Shown here in pieces: positions 24,655 to 33,439 of a DNA stretch of 38,035 nucleotides. Numbering within the stretch: the stretch's first letter is position 1; each line of letters starts with the position of its first letter. The DNA is from Chitinophaga pinensis (GTDB lineage: Bacteria > Bacteroidota > Bacteroidia > 2-12-FULL-35-15): contig CAMCYR010000031.1 of NCBI GenBank assembly GCA_945885475.1, positions 1 to 38,035 of the forward strand. Direction: 5' to 3'. The notes under the pieces are model-generated. The model saw nothing but the letters and a program-made list of their open reading frames with translations. It did no database searches and was not told the origin of the DNA. Both the position numbers and the translations under genes were made by a program.

Positions 24655-24711
24655 ATTTAAGCCTTTGACCATGATTGTTGAATTCTCAGCAAATCACGGA
24701 AGGCTTTAAAT
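24655..24711 (+). other. Long stem-loop between coiled-coil gene and zapA
   Basis: ATTTAAGCCTT (24655-24665) pairs with AAGGCTTTAAAT (24700-24711) with one bulged A, around a 34-base loop. No T-run of terminator form follows. It ends 22 bases before the zapA ATG and could affect processing or zapA translation. Confidence 0.5.
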
Positions 24712-24733
24712 TTTAAAACCCGAAACAATAGAA

Positions 24734-25024
24734 ATGGCTGAGATATCATTAAAAGTATTAATTGCAGGTCGAACCTATCCACTTACTATCAAGCAGGAAG
24801 ATGAGTTATCGGTTCAATATGCAGCGAAGCTGATTAATGAAAAGGTGAAAGAATTTGAGCAGAACTATTCCGTTCGCGATAAGCAGGATCTGCTTGCTAT
24901 GAGCGCACTGAATCTACTTGCTGCTCAGCAGAACATCCCTAAGAAATCGCCTGAGTTAGAGACTGAAATCAATCAACTCGACCTATTTGTCTCCGATTTC
25001 CTTCAAAAAGAGTCCAATCCATAG
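24734..25024 (+). CDS. zapA: Cell division protein ZapA
   Basis: This 96-residue protein belongs to the ZapA family, which binds FtsZ and stabilises the Z-ring in the cytoplasm. The N-terminal beta-strand segment LKVLIAGRTYPL is followed by a helix with YAAKLINEKVKEFEQNY and the family-typical DLLAMSALNLLAAQQ. The C-terminal coil is short. It sits between a coiled-coil gene and rny in the same direction, an order I recall from other Bacteroidota. Confidence 0.87.
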   Translation: MAEISLKVLIAGRTYPLTIKQEDELSVQYAAKLINEKVKEFEQNYSVRDKQDLLAMSALNLLAAQQNIPKKSPELETEINQLDLFVSDFLQKESNP

Positions 25025-25028
25025 TCAA

Positions 25029-25140
25029 TGTTTACCTTTTGTTAACAATAGGATGTAAACAAATTCTTCCTTCAGTCGTTTTGAGTGCCCAGTAAAAGCC
25101 TATTTTCGGCTCACAGTAAGCAATGTGCGGGTTTTATTAA
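25029..25140 (+). ncRNA. Candidate 6S-type RNA between zapA and rny
   Basis: The 142-base zapA-rny gap holds TGTTTAC (25029-25035) and its complement GTAAACA (25055-25061), a GTTAAC palindrome between them, and an AGCC-loop-GGCT hairpin near 25096-25110. The latter is flanked by duplicated CAGTAA. From memory, Flavobacteria-type 6S RNA is often annotated between zapA and rny, and 6S also follows zapA in Proteobacteria. I could not confirm the full 6S fold or a promoter, and the ends given are approximate. Confidence 0.4.
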
Positions 25141-25166
25141 CAACAAAATAACAATTTAAATTACTT

Positions 25167-26708
25167 ATGGACATCATTATAATAGTAGTAATAGCCTTGG
25201 TTGGATTGATCTTGGGGGCTGTCATCGCATTTTTATTCTTAAAAATGTTAAACAAAGGAAAAGCGGACGCGATCGTTAAAGAAGCAGAGGCGGAAGCGGA
25301 AGTAATCAAAAAAGACAAAATGCTTCAGGCAAAAGAGAAGTTTTTGCAGTTAAAAGCGGAACATGAAAAGTCTATTAATGAAAAGAATCAAGCAATTCTT
25401 CAGGCTGAAAACAAAGTGAAGCAAAAGGAGCAATCGCTTTCACAAAAACAAGAACAAGTGCAGCGAAAAGATGCGGAACTAGATACTGTTCGTCAAAATC
25501 TTACCCACCAATTGGATCTGTTGAATGCCAAGCAGCAGGATGTAGAAAAATTTCACCGTAGACAAGTTGAACAGCTGGAAACTCTCAGCGGAATGAAGGC
25601 GGAAGAGGCGAAAGCTCAGCTGGTTGAGTCGCTGAAAGCAGAAGCAAGAACTCAAGCGATGTCGCATATTAAAGACATTGTGGAGGAATCTAAAATTTCT
25701 GCTAGTATGGAAGCTAAAAAAATAGTTATTCAAACCATTCAGCGTGTTGCAACAGAGCATGCAATCGAGAATTCGGTTTCTATTTTTAATATCGAAAATG
25801 ATGAAATTAAAGGTCGTATTATTGGACGTGAAGGACGTAATATCCGTGCATTAGAAGCCGCTACTGGTATCGAGATCATCGTGGATGATACACCTGAAGC
25901 TATTATTTTGTCAGGTTTTGATCCGGTAAGAAGAGAGATCGCCCGTTTATCTTTACACCAATTGGTGACAGATGGACGTATTCACCCTGCCCGTATTGAG
26001 GAAGTAGTTGAGAAAGTAAAGAAACAGATCGAAGAAGAGATTATTGAGATCGGAAAACGTACGACCATCGATCTTGGAATTCATGGATTGCATCCTGAAT
26101 TGATCCGTATGGTTGGACGAATGAAATACCGCTCTTCATATGGACAAAATTTGTTACAGCACTCTAGAGAAGTTGCAAACCTGTGTGCTACAATGGCAGC
26201 AGAACTTGGTTTGAATGTGAAGATGGCTAAACGTGCCGGATTATTGCACGATATTGGAAAGGTGCCAGACGATTCTCCAGAAGTACCACATGCTATTTTG
26301 GGGATGCAGTTGGCAGAAAAATATAAGGAAAAGCCAGAAGTTTGCAATGCAATTGGAGCTCACCACGATGAAATTGAAATGACGACCTTGCTAGCACCCA
26401 TCGTTCAGGTTTGTGATGCTATCAGCGGTGCGCGTCCTGGTGCTAGACGTGAAGTTGTAGAGCAATACATAAAGCGTTTGAAAGATCTTGAAGCATTGGC
26501 AATGTCATACCCTGGCGTTGATAAAACCTATGCGATACAAGCTGGAAGAGAATTACGCGTTTTAGTTTCCAGTGATAAAGTAACTGATAAAGATGCGGAA
26601 ACATTGTCATTCGATATTTCACAACGTATTCAAACGGAAATGACGTATCCAGGACAAGTGAAGGTTACTGTAATTCGTGAAACAAGAGCAGTAAATTTCG
26701 CTAAATAA
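25167..26708 (+). CDS. rny: Ribonuclease Y
   Basis: This 513-residue membrane-anchored endoribonuclease initiates mRNA decay. It has an N-terminal membrane helix (about 2-24), a long charged coiled coil (about 30-190), and a KH domain with [15 protein letters not shown]. An HD phosphohydrolase domain follows, with HSREVANLC, the metal motif LLHDIGK and AIGAHHDE. Length and order match RNase Y. It is last in the apparent coiled-coil/zapA/rny cluster. A heptamer-repeat spacer of 54 bases separates it from the polysaccharide exporter gene, and no terminator is visible there, so read-through is possible. Confidence 0.95.
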   Translation: MDIIIIVVIALVGLILGAVIAFLFLKMLNKGKADAIVKEAEAEAEVIKKDKMLQAKEKFLQLKAEHEKSINEKNQAILQAENKVKQKEQSLSQKQEQVQRKDAELDTVRQNLTHQLDLLNAKQQDVEKFHRRQVEQLETLSGMKAEEAKAQLVESLKAEARTQAMSHIKDIVEESKISASMEAKKIVIQTIQRVATEHAIENSVSIFNIENDEIKGRIIGREGRNIRALEAATGIEIIVDDTPEAIILSGFDPVRREIARLSLHQLVTDGRIHPARIEEVVEKVKKQIEEEIIEIGKRTTIDLGIHGLHPELIRMVGRMKYRSSYGQNLLQHSREVANLCATMAAELGLNVKMAKRAGLLHDIGKVPDDSPEVPHAILGMQLAEKYKEKPEVCNAIGAHHDEIEMTTLLAPIVQVCDAISGARPGARREVVEQYIKRLKDLEALAMSYPGVDKTYAIQAGRELRVLVSSDKVTDKDAETLSFDISQRIQTEMTYPGQVKVTVIRETRAVNFAK

Positions 26709-26725
26709 GATTTATGACCCAAAAA

Positions 26726-26761
26726 ACTTTGGACTTTAAACTTTATAACTTTTAACTTAGG
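26726..26761. repeat. Heptamer-like tandem repeat before wzm
   Basis: Five ACTT-starting units follow each other with period 7, 7, 8 and 7: ACTTTGG, ACTTTAA, ACTTTAT(A), ACTTTTA, ACTTAGG. They fill most of the gap between rny and the exporter gene, ending one base before its TTG start. Confidence 0.65.
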
Positions 26762-26762
26762 T

Positions 26763-27605
26763 TTGAGTAAACATCGAATCATAATTGAACCAGGTACTGA
26801 AAACAGTAATTACTGGAAAGACCTCTGGAACTACCGGGGGCTTTTCTATTTTTTAGCTTGGCGCGATATTCTTGTTAGATATAAGCAAACAACGATTGGT
26901 ATTTTGTGGAGTGTGATAAGACCTTTATTAACCATATTTGTTATGTGGTTTATTGGTTGGTTATTTGAATCCAAGCTACCAGAAGGTGTTCCAAGAATTC
27001 TATTGGTTTGTGCGGCAACTTTACCCTGGCAGTTTTTTTCATCCTCTTTTAGTGAAGCAAGCGGATCGCTGGTTGCAAATTCAAACTTACTCACCAAAGT
27101 ATATTTTCCTCGTTTAATTGTACCTGTAAGTACAGTTATTGTTTGTTTAATTGATTTTTTAATTTCATTTGTAATATTGATAGTCATTATGTTATATTAT
27201 CATTATACACCAGATTTCAAAATGTTAATGTTGCCATTATTTTTATTATTAGCATTTGTAACATCCATCGGTACAGGTTTATACATTGCGGCTTTAAATG
27301 TGAAGTATCGTGATTTTAGATATGTAATACCATTTATTGTTCAGTTTGGATTGTACGTTTCTCCAATAGCATTTAGCAGCAACGATATTTATAATAGTAC
27401 AAGAATACCACAAATAGTAAAGTATTTGTATTCTTTAAATCCAATGGTTGGAGTTATAGATGGTTTTCGTTGGTGTATTTTAGGTGGTAATACTTCTATT
27501 TATTTACCTGGTTTTTTAATGTCGATAGCAATCAGTATCCTGTTTTTATTTATTGGTGTATGGTATTTCCGAAAGATGGAAAAATCATTTGCCGATGTGA
27601 TTTAG
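26763..27605 (+). CDS. Polysaccharide ABC exporter permease (Wzm type)
   Basis: This 280-residue ABC-2 type permease has about six membrane helices. It starts with the cytosolic segment YRGLFYFLAWRDILVRYKQT that is characteristic of O-antigen/teichoic acid exporters, followed by TTIGILWSVIRPLLT. ALNVKYRDFRYVIPF and YLYSLNPMVGVIDGFRW are further family marks. It would move a lipid-linked polysaccharide across the inner membrane with the ATPase encoded next. The start is TTG at 26763, as no ATG is near. Its stop lies just 8 bases before the ATPase start. It opens the polysaccharide operon. Confidence 0.9.
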   Translation: MSKHRIIIEPGTENSNYWKDLWNYRGLFYFLAWRDILVRYKQTTIGILWSVIRPLLTIFVMWFIGWLFESKLPEGVPRILLVCAATLPWQFFSSSFSEASGSLVANSNLLTKVYFPRLIVPVSTVIVCLIDFLISFVILIVIMLYYHYTPDFKMLMLPLFLLLAFVTSIGTGLYIAALNVKYRDFRYVIPFIVQFGLYVSPIAFSSNDIYNSTRIPQIVKYLYSLNPMVGVIDGFRWCILGGNTSIYLPGFLMSIAISILFLFIGVWYFRKMEKSFADVI

Positions 27606-27613
27606 TCCCTAAA

Positions 27614-28864
27614 ATGAGCAATACGATAGTTAAAGTAGAAAATATTTCAAAGAGTTATATTCTGAAACATCAGAATAATCAATCGTATACAGCTTTGCGG
27701 GATGTTATTGCGAATAATGCTAAGAAAATATTTAATCCCAAGCGATCACAAAATATTAATTCTGAAGAAGAATTTTGGGCATTGAATGATGTTTCTTTTG
27801 ATATAAAACAAGGCGATAGAGTTGGTATTATTGGAAGAAACGGAGCAGGAAAATCAACACTTTTAAAAGTGTTGAGTCGAATAGTAACCCCAACTAAAGG
27901 AAGAGTAACAATTGATGGTCGAGTAGCAAGTTTATTGGAAGTAGGGACAGGCTTTCATCCTGAATTGAGTGGACGTGAAAATATCTTTTTGAATGGCTCT
28001 ATTTTAGGAATGACTAAGTCAGAGATAAAAAGTAAATTCGATGAAATCGTTGCATTTTCAGAGGTTGAACGCTTTCTGGATACTCCCGTAAAACGTTATT
28101 CCTCTGGTATGTATGTTCGGCTGGCTTTTGCAGTTGCAGCTCATTTGGATCCTGAAATATTAATTGTGGATGAGGTGTTAGCTGTTGGGGATGCTGAGTT
28201 TCAACGAAAGTGTTTAGGTAAAATGAATCATATTGCAGGCGAGGGAAGAACAATCCTATTTGTAAGTCATAATATGGAAGCTGTTCAAAAGCTATGTAAT
28301 AAGGGTGTTTTACTTCAAAAAGGTGCGCTAAAGTGTGAAGGGGAAATGAATGAAGTAATAAAAAAATATTTGGATGTTTATCAGAATTCTAATGCAAGTT
28401 TTGAAATTCCTTTACCTGAAAATCACAAAGAAATTTCTGCATACTCTTATAAAATGCAAATAGAAGATTTTGATGGAGTGGTGAAAGGTGACATTAGTTT
28501 ACGTAAAAAATGGAGCGTGCGTATATTTTTTAAAGTAAATAAATTTACTCCAAATTTTGTAATTGCATTGGGCGTATCCTCCTCTTTAGATATGCCAATA
28601 CAAACAACTTGGACCCCAGCAATAGATATGCAATCAGGAGAATATGAAGTAGTATTCACAAATGAAGATTTTATTTATTCGGAAGGCTTATACAAATTGA
28701 TAGTAGGTTTGTCATCAGATAAAAGAGTAATACAATATGAAGCTGGTGCCGGAAGCATATCGTTTTCCGATGTAGTAGCGTTTGATGGTCATGATCAAAT
28801 GATTAATACTAAAAGTGCTTTAATGCTTAATCAGATGAAATCAGTAATTACAAGAATCAATTAA
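27614..28864 (+). CDS. Polysaccharide ABC exporter ATPase (Wzt type)
   Basis: This 416-residue protein has an ABC domain with Walker A GRNGAGKSTLLK, LSGRENIFLNG, signature YSSGMYVRLAFA, Walker B EILIVDEVLAVGD and the SHNMEAV switch histidine. Residues about 265-416 form an extra beta-rich domain like the Wzt C-terminal carbohydrate-binding domain, which reads the modified end of the O-chain. I start at ATG 27614 (MSNTIVKVENISKSY). A longer frame overlaps the permease by 46 bases and lacks homology. The glycan-binding domain suggests chain-length control by a terminal cap, which agrees with the methyltransferase gene next to it. Confidence 0.91.
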   Translation: MSNTIVKVENISKSYILKHQNNQSYTALRDVIANNAKKIFNPKRSQNINSEEEFWALNDVSFDIKQGDRVGIIGRNGAGKSTLLKVLSRIVTPTKGRVTIDGRVASLLEVGTGFHPELSGRENIFLNGSILGMTKSEIKSKFDEIVAFSEVERFLDTPVKRYSSGMYVRLAFAVAAHLDPEILIVDEVLAVGDAEFQRKCLGKMNHIAGEGRTILFVSHNMEAVQKLCNKGVLLQKGALKCEGEMNEVIKKYLDVYQNSNASFEIPLPENHKEISAYSYKMQIEDFDGVVKGDISLRKKWSVRIFFKVNKFTPNFVIALGVSSSLDMPIQTTWTPAIDMQSGEYEVVFTNEDFIYSEGLYKLIVGLSSDKRVIQYEAGAGSISFSDVVAFDGHDQMINTKSALMLNQMKSVITRIN

Positions 28865-28865
28865 T

Positions 28866-29546
28866 ATGTTTTTTTTAGAAAAAATACAACAAATTAAAGA
28901 CGAGTATAAAGTTTTGGAAATAGGTCCAGGTTCAGATCCATTTCATCGCTCCGATATTCTTCTTGAATTAAATTATAATGATGAGTTAGAAATGGTTGCT
29001 CAATTCGGACATCATAATAAATTACAGACTACTAAAAAGGTTGTTTATTATGATGGAAAAAAATTTCCGTTTGAAGATGGCGAATTTGATTATGTAATTT
29101 GTTCCCATGTGCTAGAGCATGTGGACGATGTTGACTTATTTTTATCAGAAATTTTTAGAGTTGCTAAGCAAGGATACTTTGAGTTTCCTCTGATTACCTA
29201 CGAATATCTATATAACGTTCAAGCTCATTTAAATTATTTGCGGTATGATGGTGAAAAATTACTTCTACTTAAAAAGAACAAAACAGCAATACAAGATTTT
29301 AAAGAAATAAACTTATTTTTTTTAGAAACTCTTCGAAATGGCTTCTCCCATGCTATAGTTAAAATGCCCGAATTATTTATTCAAGGTTTTGAATGGAATA
29401 AATCTTTTGAGGTAGAGTATCTTAAAGATATAAAATTATTGATTCCTGACTATCAAGGGCAAATAATTAAATACGAATTTAGCCCTTCTATTAAATCCAC
29501 ATTTGAACTTTTGTTAAAACTTTTAAAAAATAAAATTTTAGGATAA
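28866..29546 (+). CDS. Class I SAM-dependent methyltransferase
   Basis: This 226-residue protein has the glycine-rich SAM site VLEIGPGSDP (residues about 16-25), a KFPFEDGEFDYV acidic segment, and CSHVLEHVDDVDLFL, all typical of the Methyltransf_11 group. It starts one base after the ATPase stop. In the Wzm/Wzt context it may methylate a sugar or the terminal residue of the chain to stop elongation. That role is inferred, as the sequence does not show the acceptor. The C-terminal third is basic and Lys/Leu-rich. Confidence 0.8.
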   Translation: MFFLEKIQQIKDEYKVLEIGPGSDPFHRSDILLELNYNDELEMVAQFGHHNKLQTTKKVVYYDGKKFPFEDGEFDYVICSHVLEHVDDVDLFLSEIFRVAKQGYFEFPLITYEYLYNVQAHLNYLRYDGEKLLLLKKNKTAIQDFKEINLFFLETLRNGFSHAIVKMPELFIQGFEWNKSFEVEYLKDIKLLIPDYQGQIIKYEFSPSIKSTFELLLKLLKNKILG

Positions 29547-29549
29547 TAA

Positions 29550-30386
29550 ATGAGTTCACTTGCTTCCATAGAAAATACAATTCAAAAGGTGAGTGTTATT
29601 ATTCCTACCATTAACAGAGTTGATTCTTTATGCATTGCAATTAAAAGTGTGCTGTTACAAACGTATCCTGTGCACGAAATCTTGATTTGTGATGATGGTT
29701 CATCTGATGGGACTAAAGAAATTGTATGTGCTTTTAATGATGATAAAATAAAATGGATTGATTGTGGAAAAAATGGGCGACCTGCTATTCCAAGAAACAT
29801 TGGTATAGCAAAAAGTACAGGTGATTGGTTTGCTTTTTTAGATGATGATGATGAGTGGTTACCAAATAAAATATACGAACAATTAATTATAGCTCAGTCC
29901 CATAATGCTAGGGCTTTATGTACTAATGCTAAAATTAGGCGAAATGGAATTATTCAAAATCAAGAATATAGTACTCTTCAAAAGAATATAATATCGTTTA
30001 ATGATTTGATTTATTCAAATTATATAATGTGCAGTTCAGCCCTTATTCATCGTTCGCTGTTAACTGAAGTAATTGGTTTTCCAGAAGATGAAAATTTGAA
30101 AGCTTTAGAAGATTATACGTTGTGGATTAGAGTTGCAACGCAATGTGATTTTTATTTTTTGAATTCTCCATTAGTTATATACAATGATGCTCCAGCACAA
30201 AGTATTCGTGGAAAAAAAAACGATACATTTTTACAACGGAAATTGATCTTTGAAAATTTAATGCAATGGTCAGAAAAAATGAAAATTAAAGAAGAATATG
30301 TTTCCATTTTTAAATTAGAAATAAATAAAGCGAATTATTTTATAAATGAATTTTTTTTAAAAAAAATAATTCGCAAAATCATATGA
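29550..30386 (+). CDS. GT2-family glycosyltransferase
   Basis: This 278-residue GT-A glycosyltransferase begins with VSVIIPTINR and has the nucleotide-sugar motifs ILICDDGSSDGT and FLDDDDEW (DxD). KALEDYTLWIRVA provides the usual ED acceptor/catalytic-base motif. It has no membrane helix. The 3' end is very AT-rich and includes a 12-bp inverted repeat, and its last four bases overlap the next gene (ATGA). The donor and linkage cannot be deduced. Confidence 0.86.
   Translation: MSSLASIENTIQKVSVIIPTINRVDSLCIAIKSVLLQTYPVHEILICDDGSSDGTKEIVCAFNDDKIKWIDCGKNGRPAIPRNIGIAKSTGDWFAFLDDDDEWLPNKIYEQLIIAQSHNARALCTNAKIRRNGIIQNQEYSTLQKNIISFNDLIYSNYIMCSSALIHRSLLTEVIGFPEDENLKALEDYTLWIRVATQCDFYFLNSPLVIYNDAPAQSIRGKKNDTFLQRKLIFENLMQWSEKMKIKEEYVSIFKLEINKANYFINEFFLKKIIRKII
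30330..30374 (+). repeat. 12-bp inverted repeat at glycosyltransferase junction
   Basis: GCGAATTATTTT (30330-30341) and AAAATAATTCGC (30363-30374) are perfect complements. They surround an inner T8-A8 palindrome at 30351-30366. The structure lies in the last codons of one gene, nine bases before the ATG of the next. Confidence 0.7.
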
Positions 30387-31351
30387 GTATTAATAAACCA
30401 TTAGTAAGTGTTATTTTACCCTGCTTTAATGCCGAAAATTTTATTGAAGTAGCAGTTAATAGCATTTTAAATCAAAGTTATACCAATATAGAACTTATAG
30501 TTATTGATGATGGTTCTTCAGATGCATCATTAGATATTTTGCAGCAAATTAAGGATGCTCGTTTAACAGTAATTTCGCAACAAAATGTTGGCTACAAAGT
30601 CACTTTAAATCGATTACTGGAATTAACTAATGGAGAATTTATTGCCCGACAAGATGCAGATGATATTTCGTTGCCTTTGCGTTTCGAAAAACAAGTAGCG
30701 TTTATGTTAAATAATCCTAATTGTGCAGTTGTTGGCACTTGGGCCGAAATATTTTGTCCTACTAATAAAGTAAAAAGATTTCATAAACACCCTACCGATA
30801 ATTTGTCACTTCAATTTTTTCTTCTTTTCGACAATCCTTTTGTTCATAGTTCGATAATGATGAGAAAAACTTGTATAAATAAAGTTGGTATTTATGATAT
30901 TAACAAAGGTTGGGAAGATTATGATTTGTGGTCTCGTTTTTCTAGAGAATATGAAATAGCTAATTTGCCTGAAGTTTTGCAAGTATATCGAGAACTTAAT
31001 TCGGGCGTTTCAAAAACTACAAAAGATTACGCAGCGAGGGTGAATCAAATTTCTTTAGAAAATTTATTATATTATTTGCCTTCAGAACCAAATAATGTAA
31101 AAGATCTTTGTAGTTTGTATCATGGAAAGTATCAAGAAATTTCAATTGATTGCACTCCTCAAAAAATTGAATTGACGTTCAATAGAATTGCTAATGAAAT
31201 TGCAAAAAAAAATAATTTTAAAAATGAGAGCTTATTAAACGAATTACAAACAAGGTATTTAAGAGCGTTATCAAAAAAAATTACAAGATTTAAACGCTTT
31301 GGTAACTTGTTTTTATTTGCTAGAGCTATTTTTAATAAACTGAAGAAATAA
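30383..31351 (+). CDS. GT2-family glycosyltransferase
   Basis: This 322-residue GT2 enzyme starts with VSVILPCFNAENFIEVAV. The motifs are LIVIDDGSSDAS, IARQDADDISLP (DxD) and GWEDYDLWSRF (ED). The C-terminal 100 residues are basic and may associate with the membrane surface. It overlaps the preceding gene by four bases, so the two are probably translationally coupled. It is similar in layout to the gene at 33436, and both use the D(A/C)DDIS variant of the DxD motif. The sugar is unknown. Confidence 0.86.
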   Translation: MSINKPLVSVILPCFNAENFIEVAVNSILNQSYTNIELIVIDDGSSDASLDILQQIKDARLTVISQQNVGYKVTLNRLLELTNGEFIARQDADDISLPLRFEKQVAFMLNNPNCAVVGTWAEIFCPTNKVKRFHKHPTDNLSLQFFLLFDNPFVHSSIMMRKTCINKVGIYDINKGWEDYDLWSRFSREYEIANLPEVLQVYRELNSGVSKTTKDYAARVNQISLENLLYYLPSEPNNVKDLCSLYHGKYQEISIDCTPQKIELTFNRIANEIAKKNNFKNESLLNELQTRYLRALSKKITRFKRFGNLFLFARAIFNKLKK

Positions 31352-31369
31352 AAATAAAATGAAAATAAA

Positions 31370-32548
31370 ATGAAAATACTTCATTGTGTTGAGTCTTATT
31401 ATCCATCATTAGGAGGCATGCAGGAGGTTGTAAAGCAATTGTCCGAGCGTTTAGTGAAATTGGGGCATCAAGTCACTGTTGCAGCGAGTTCCAATCCTAA
31501 ACGGGAAGAAAAAAGTATAATTAATGGTGTAGAGGTTTTGTCTTTCTCTATTAGTGGAAATCTTGTAAGAGGCATAGTTGGTGATGAAAAGGAATATAAA
31601 AAATTCTTAATAAATTCAAATTATGATGTTGTCGTAAGTTTTGCTGCTCAGCAATGGGCAACAGATATAGCTTTGTCAATTTTGCCACAAATAAAAGGTA
31701 AAAAAGTTTTTGTGCCAACAGGATTTTCTGGGTACTTTTTTCCTGAATACAAAAGTTATTTTGAAAAGATGAAGGTTTGGATGAAAGAGTATGATATGAA
31801 TGTCTTTTTATCTAACGATTATCGTGATATTAATTTTGCTCGTGAAAATGGAATAGATAAAAATATTTTAATTCCTAATGGTGCAGCTGAAGATGAGTTT
31901 TTAACATCTTCAAATATTGATATTAAGAAAAAGCTTGGTATTGATCCCAATTCCTGCTTGATTTTACATGTAGGTTCTTATACAGGTATTAAAGGACAAG
32001 CAGAAGCCTGTCAAATTTTTCATCGGGCTAAAATTAAAAATGCATCTTTACTATTAATAGGAAACAGTAATGAAATATTTCTGAAACGTTATTGGTATAA
32101 AGTTTCATTGCCTATTTTATTTTTTAAAAAATATCGAAAAAATAAAAAAATATTTGCAACCCATACTTTGAATCGTCAAGAAACAATTGCAGCATATCAA
32201 GCAGCTGATGTTTTTTTATTTCCATCAAATATTGAATGTTCACCAATTGTATTGTTTGAATGCATGGCTTCTAAAACGCCCTATTTAACAACTGATGTAG
32301 GTAATTCAAAAGAAATAATATCTTGGTCTAATGCAGGAAAGTTATTGCCAACAAAGAAAGATGCCAATGGTTACAGTCATGCAGATATTACACTTTCTGT
32401 GAAAATGTTAGAAGAACTAGTTCTAGATAATGAAGAAAGAGAAAGGCTTGGTGCAAACGGATTTCAGGCCTGGAATAATAATTTTACTTGGGAATTAATT
32501 ACAAAAAAATACGAAACCTTGTATAAAAATTTATTAATTCAGAAATAA
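31370..32548 (+). CDS. GT4-family glycosyltransferase
   Basis: This 392-residue GT-B enzyme has the N-terminal acceptor-domain motif YYPSLGGMQEVVKQLSERL. The C-terminal donor domain has ILHVGSYTGIKGQAEA and the E-x7-E motif in ECSPIVLFECMASKTP. These mark a retaining GT4 family enzyme that uses a nucleotide sugar. A mini-frame MKIK overlaps the start (ATGA). The donor sugar is not evident. It lies three bases before the fucosyltransferase gene. Confidence 0.87.
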   Translation: MKILHCVESYYPSLGGMQEVVKQLSERLVKLGHQVTVAASSNPKREEKSIINGVEVLSFSISGNLVRGIVGDEKEYKKFLINSNYDVVVSFAAQQWATDIALSILPQIKGKKVFVPTGFSGYFFPEYKSYFEKMKVWMKEYDMNVFLSNDYRDINFARENGIDKNILIPNGAAEDEFLTSSNIDIKKKLGIDPNSCLILHVGSYTGIKGQAEACQIFHRAKIKNASLLLIGNSNEIFLKRYWYKVSLPILFFKKYRKNKKIFATHTLNRQETIAAYQAADVFLFPSNIECSPIVLFECMASKTPYLTTDVGNSKEIISWSNAGKLLPTKKDANGYSHADITLSVKMLEELVLDNEERERLGANGFQAWNNNFTWELITKKYETLYKNLLIQK

Positions 32549-32551
32549 AAT

Positions 32552-33439
32552 ATGATTATAGTAAAGTTAATGGGTGGTTTAGGGAATCAAATGTTCCAAT
32601 ATGCATTTGCTCGTAAGCTTTCTATTGAGTATAAGACTGATTTATTATTAGATACTACTTTTTTAGAAGATAAATCTTTTAAAGAAAACTTTACATACCG
32701 TGATTTTGAATTGGATAAATTTAATGTGCACGTTAATATTGCTCAAACGATTGATCTAATAAAATTTAAAGAAAACCGCCTAAAAAAAATAATTCATTTT
32801 TTATTTTCTTTTACGCCTTTTAAACCGAAATATCAGTATTTACGTGAGCCTCACTTTTATTTTTTTAAAAAAGCATTACGCGTTTCGATAAATACTTATT
32901 TGGATGGTTACTGGCAAAGCGAAAAGTATTTTTTAAGTATACGAGACAAATTACTGGTTGATTTTTGGCCCAAGGATAATGTTAGTGATAAAACAAAAGA
33001 GGTTGCACTAAAAATAAAATCATGTAATGCAATTAGTCTGCATGTTCGACAAGGAGATTACGTTAGTAATGCTCATAATAATAGTTACCATGGAACGTGT
33101 TCGGTAGAATATTACAATGATGCAATTAAATTAATGGGGAATCATTTTCCTGATGCTACATTTTATATCTTTTCTGATGAGCCCGATTGGTTTAATGAAA
33201 ATATTACAACCACTTTCCCAATAGAATATGTCACTCATAATAGAGGTAAAGATAGCTATCAGGACATTTACTTGATGAGTTTATGTAAACATAATATAAT
33301 TGCAAACAGCTCTTTTAGCTGGTGGGGTGCTTGGTTGAATACTTATAAGGACAAAATAGTCATTGCTCCTAAAAAATGGTTTAAAAACGATAGTAAAGAT
33401 AGTTCAGATTTAATTCCTGAAACCTGGATTCGATTATGA
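32552..33439 (+). CDS. GT11-family fucosyltransferase (alpha-1,2 type)
   Basis: This 295-residue protein has the family GT11 hallmarks: GGLGNQMFQYAFARKL near the N-terminus, the donor motif SLHVRQGDYV (HxRxGDY), FYIFSDEPDW, and NSSFSWWGAWLN. Such enzymes transfer L-fucose from GDP-fucose, generally to galactose in an alpha-1,2 linkage. The surface glycan of this strain therefore probably carries fucose. GDP-fucose synthesis genes (gmd, fcl) are not in this window. The coding sequence is AT-rich like its neighbours. It overlaps the next gene by four bases. Confidence 0.9.
   Translation: MIIVKLMGGLGNQMFQYAFARKLSIEYKTDLLLDTTFLEDKSFKENFTYRDFELDKFNVHVNIAQTIDLIKFKENRLKKIIHFLFSFTPFKPKYQYLREPHFYFFKKALRVSINTYLDGYWQSEKYFLSIRDKLLVDFWPKDNVSDKTKEVALKIKSCNAISLHVRQGDYVSNAHNNSYHGTCSVEYYNDAIKLMGNHFPDATFYIFSDEPDWFNENITTTFPIEYVTHNRGKDSYQDIYLMSLCKHNIIANSSFSWWGAWLNTYKDKIVIAPKKWFKNDSKDSSDLIPETWIRL

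Noticed and set aside
27560-27613. 18-codon extension of the Wzt ATPase
   Set aside because: It overlaps the permease gene by 46 bases and has no similarity to ABC ATPases. ATG 27614 begins the normal domain.
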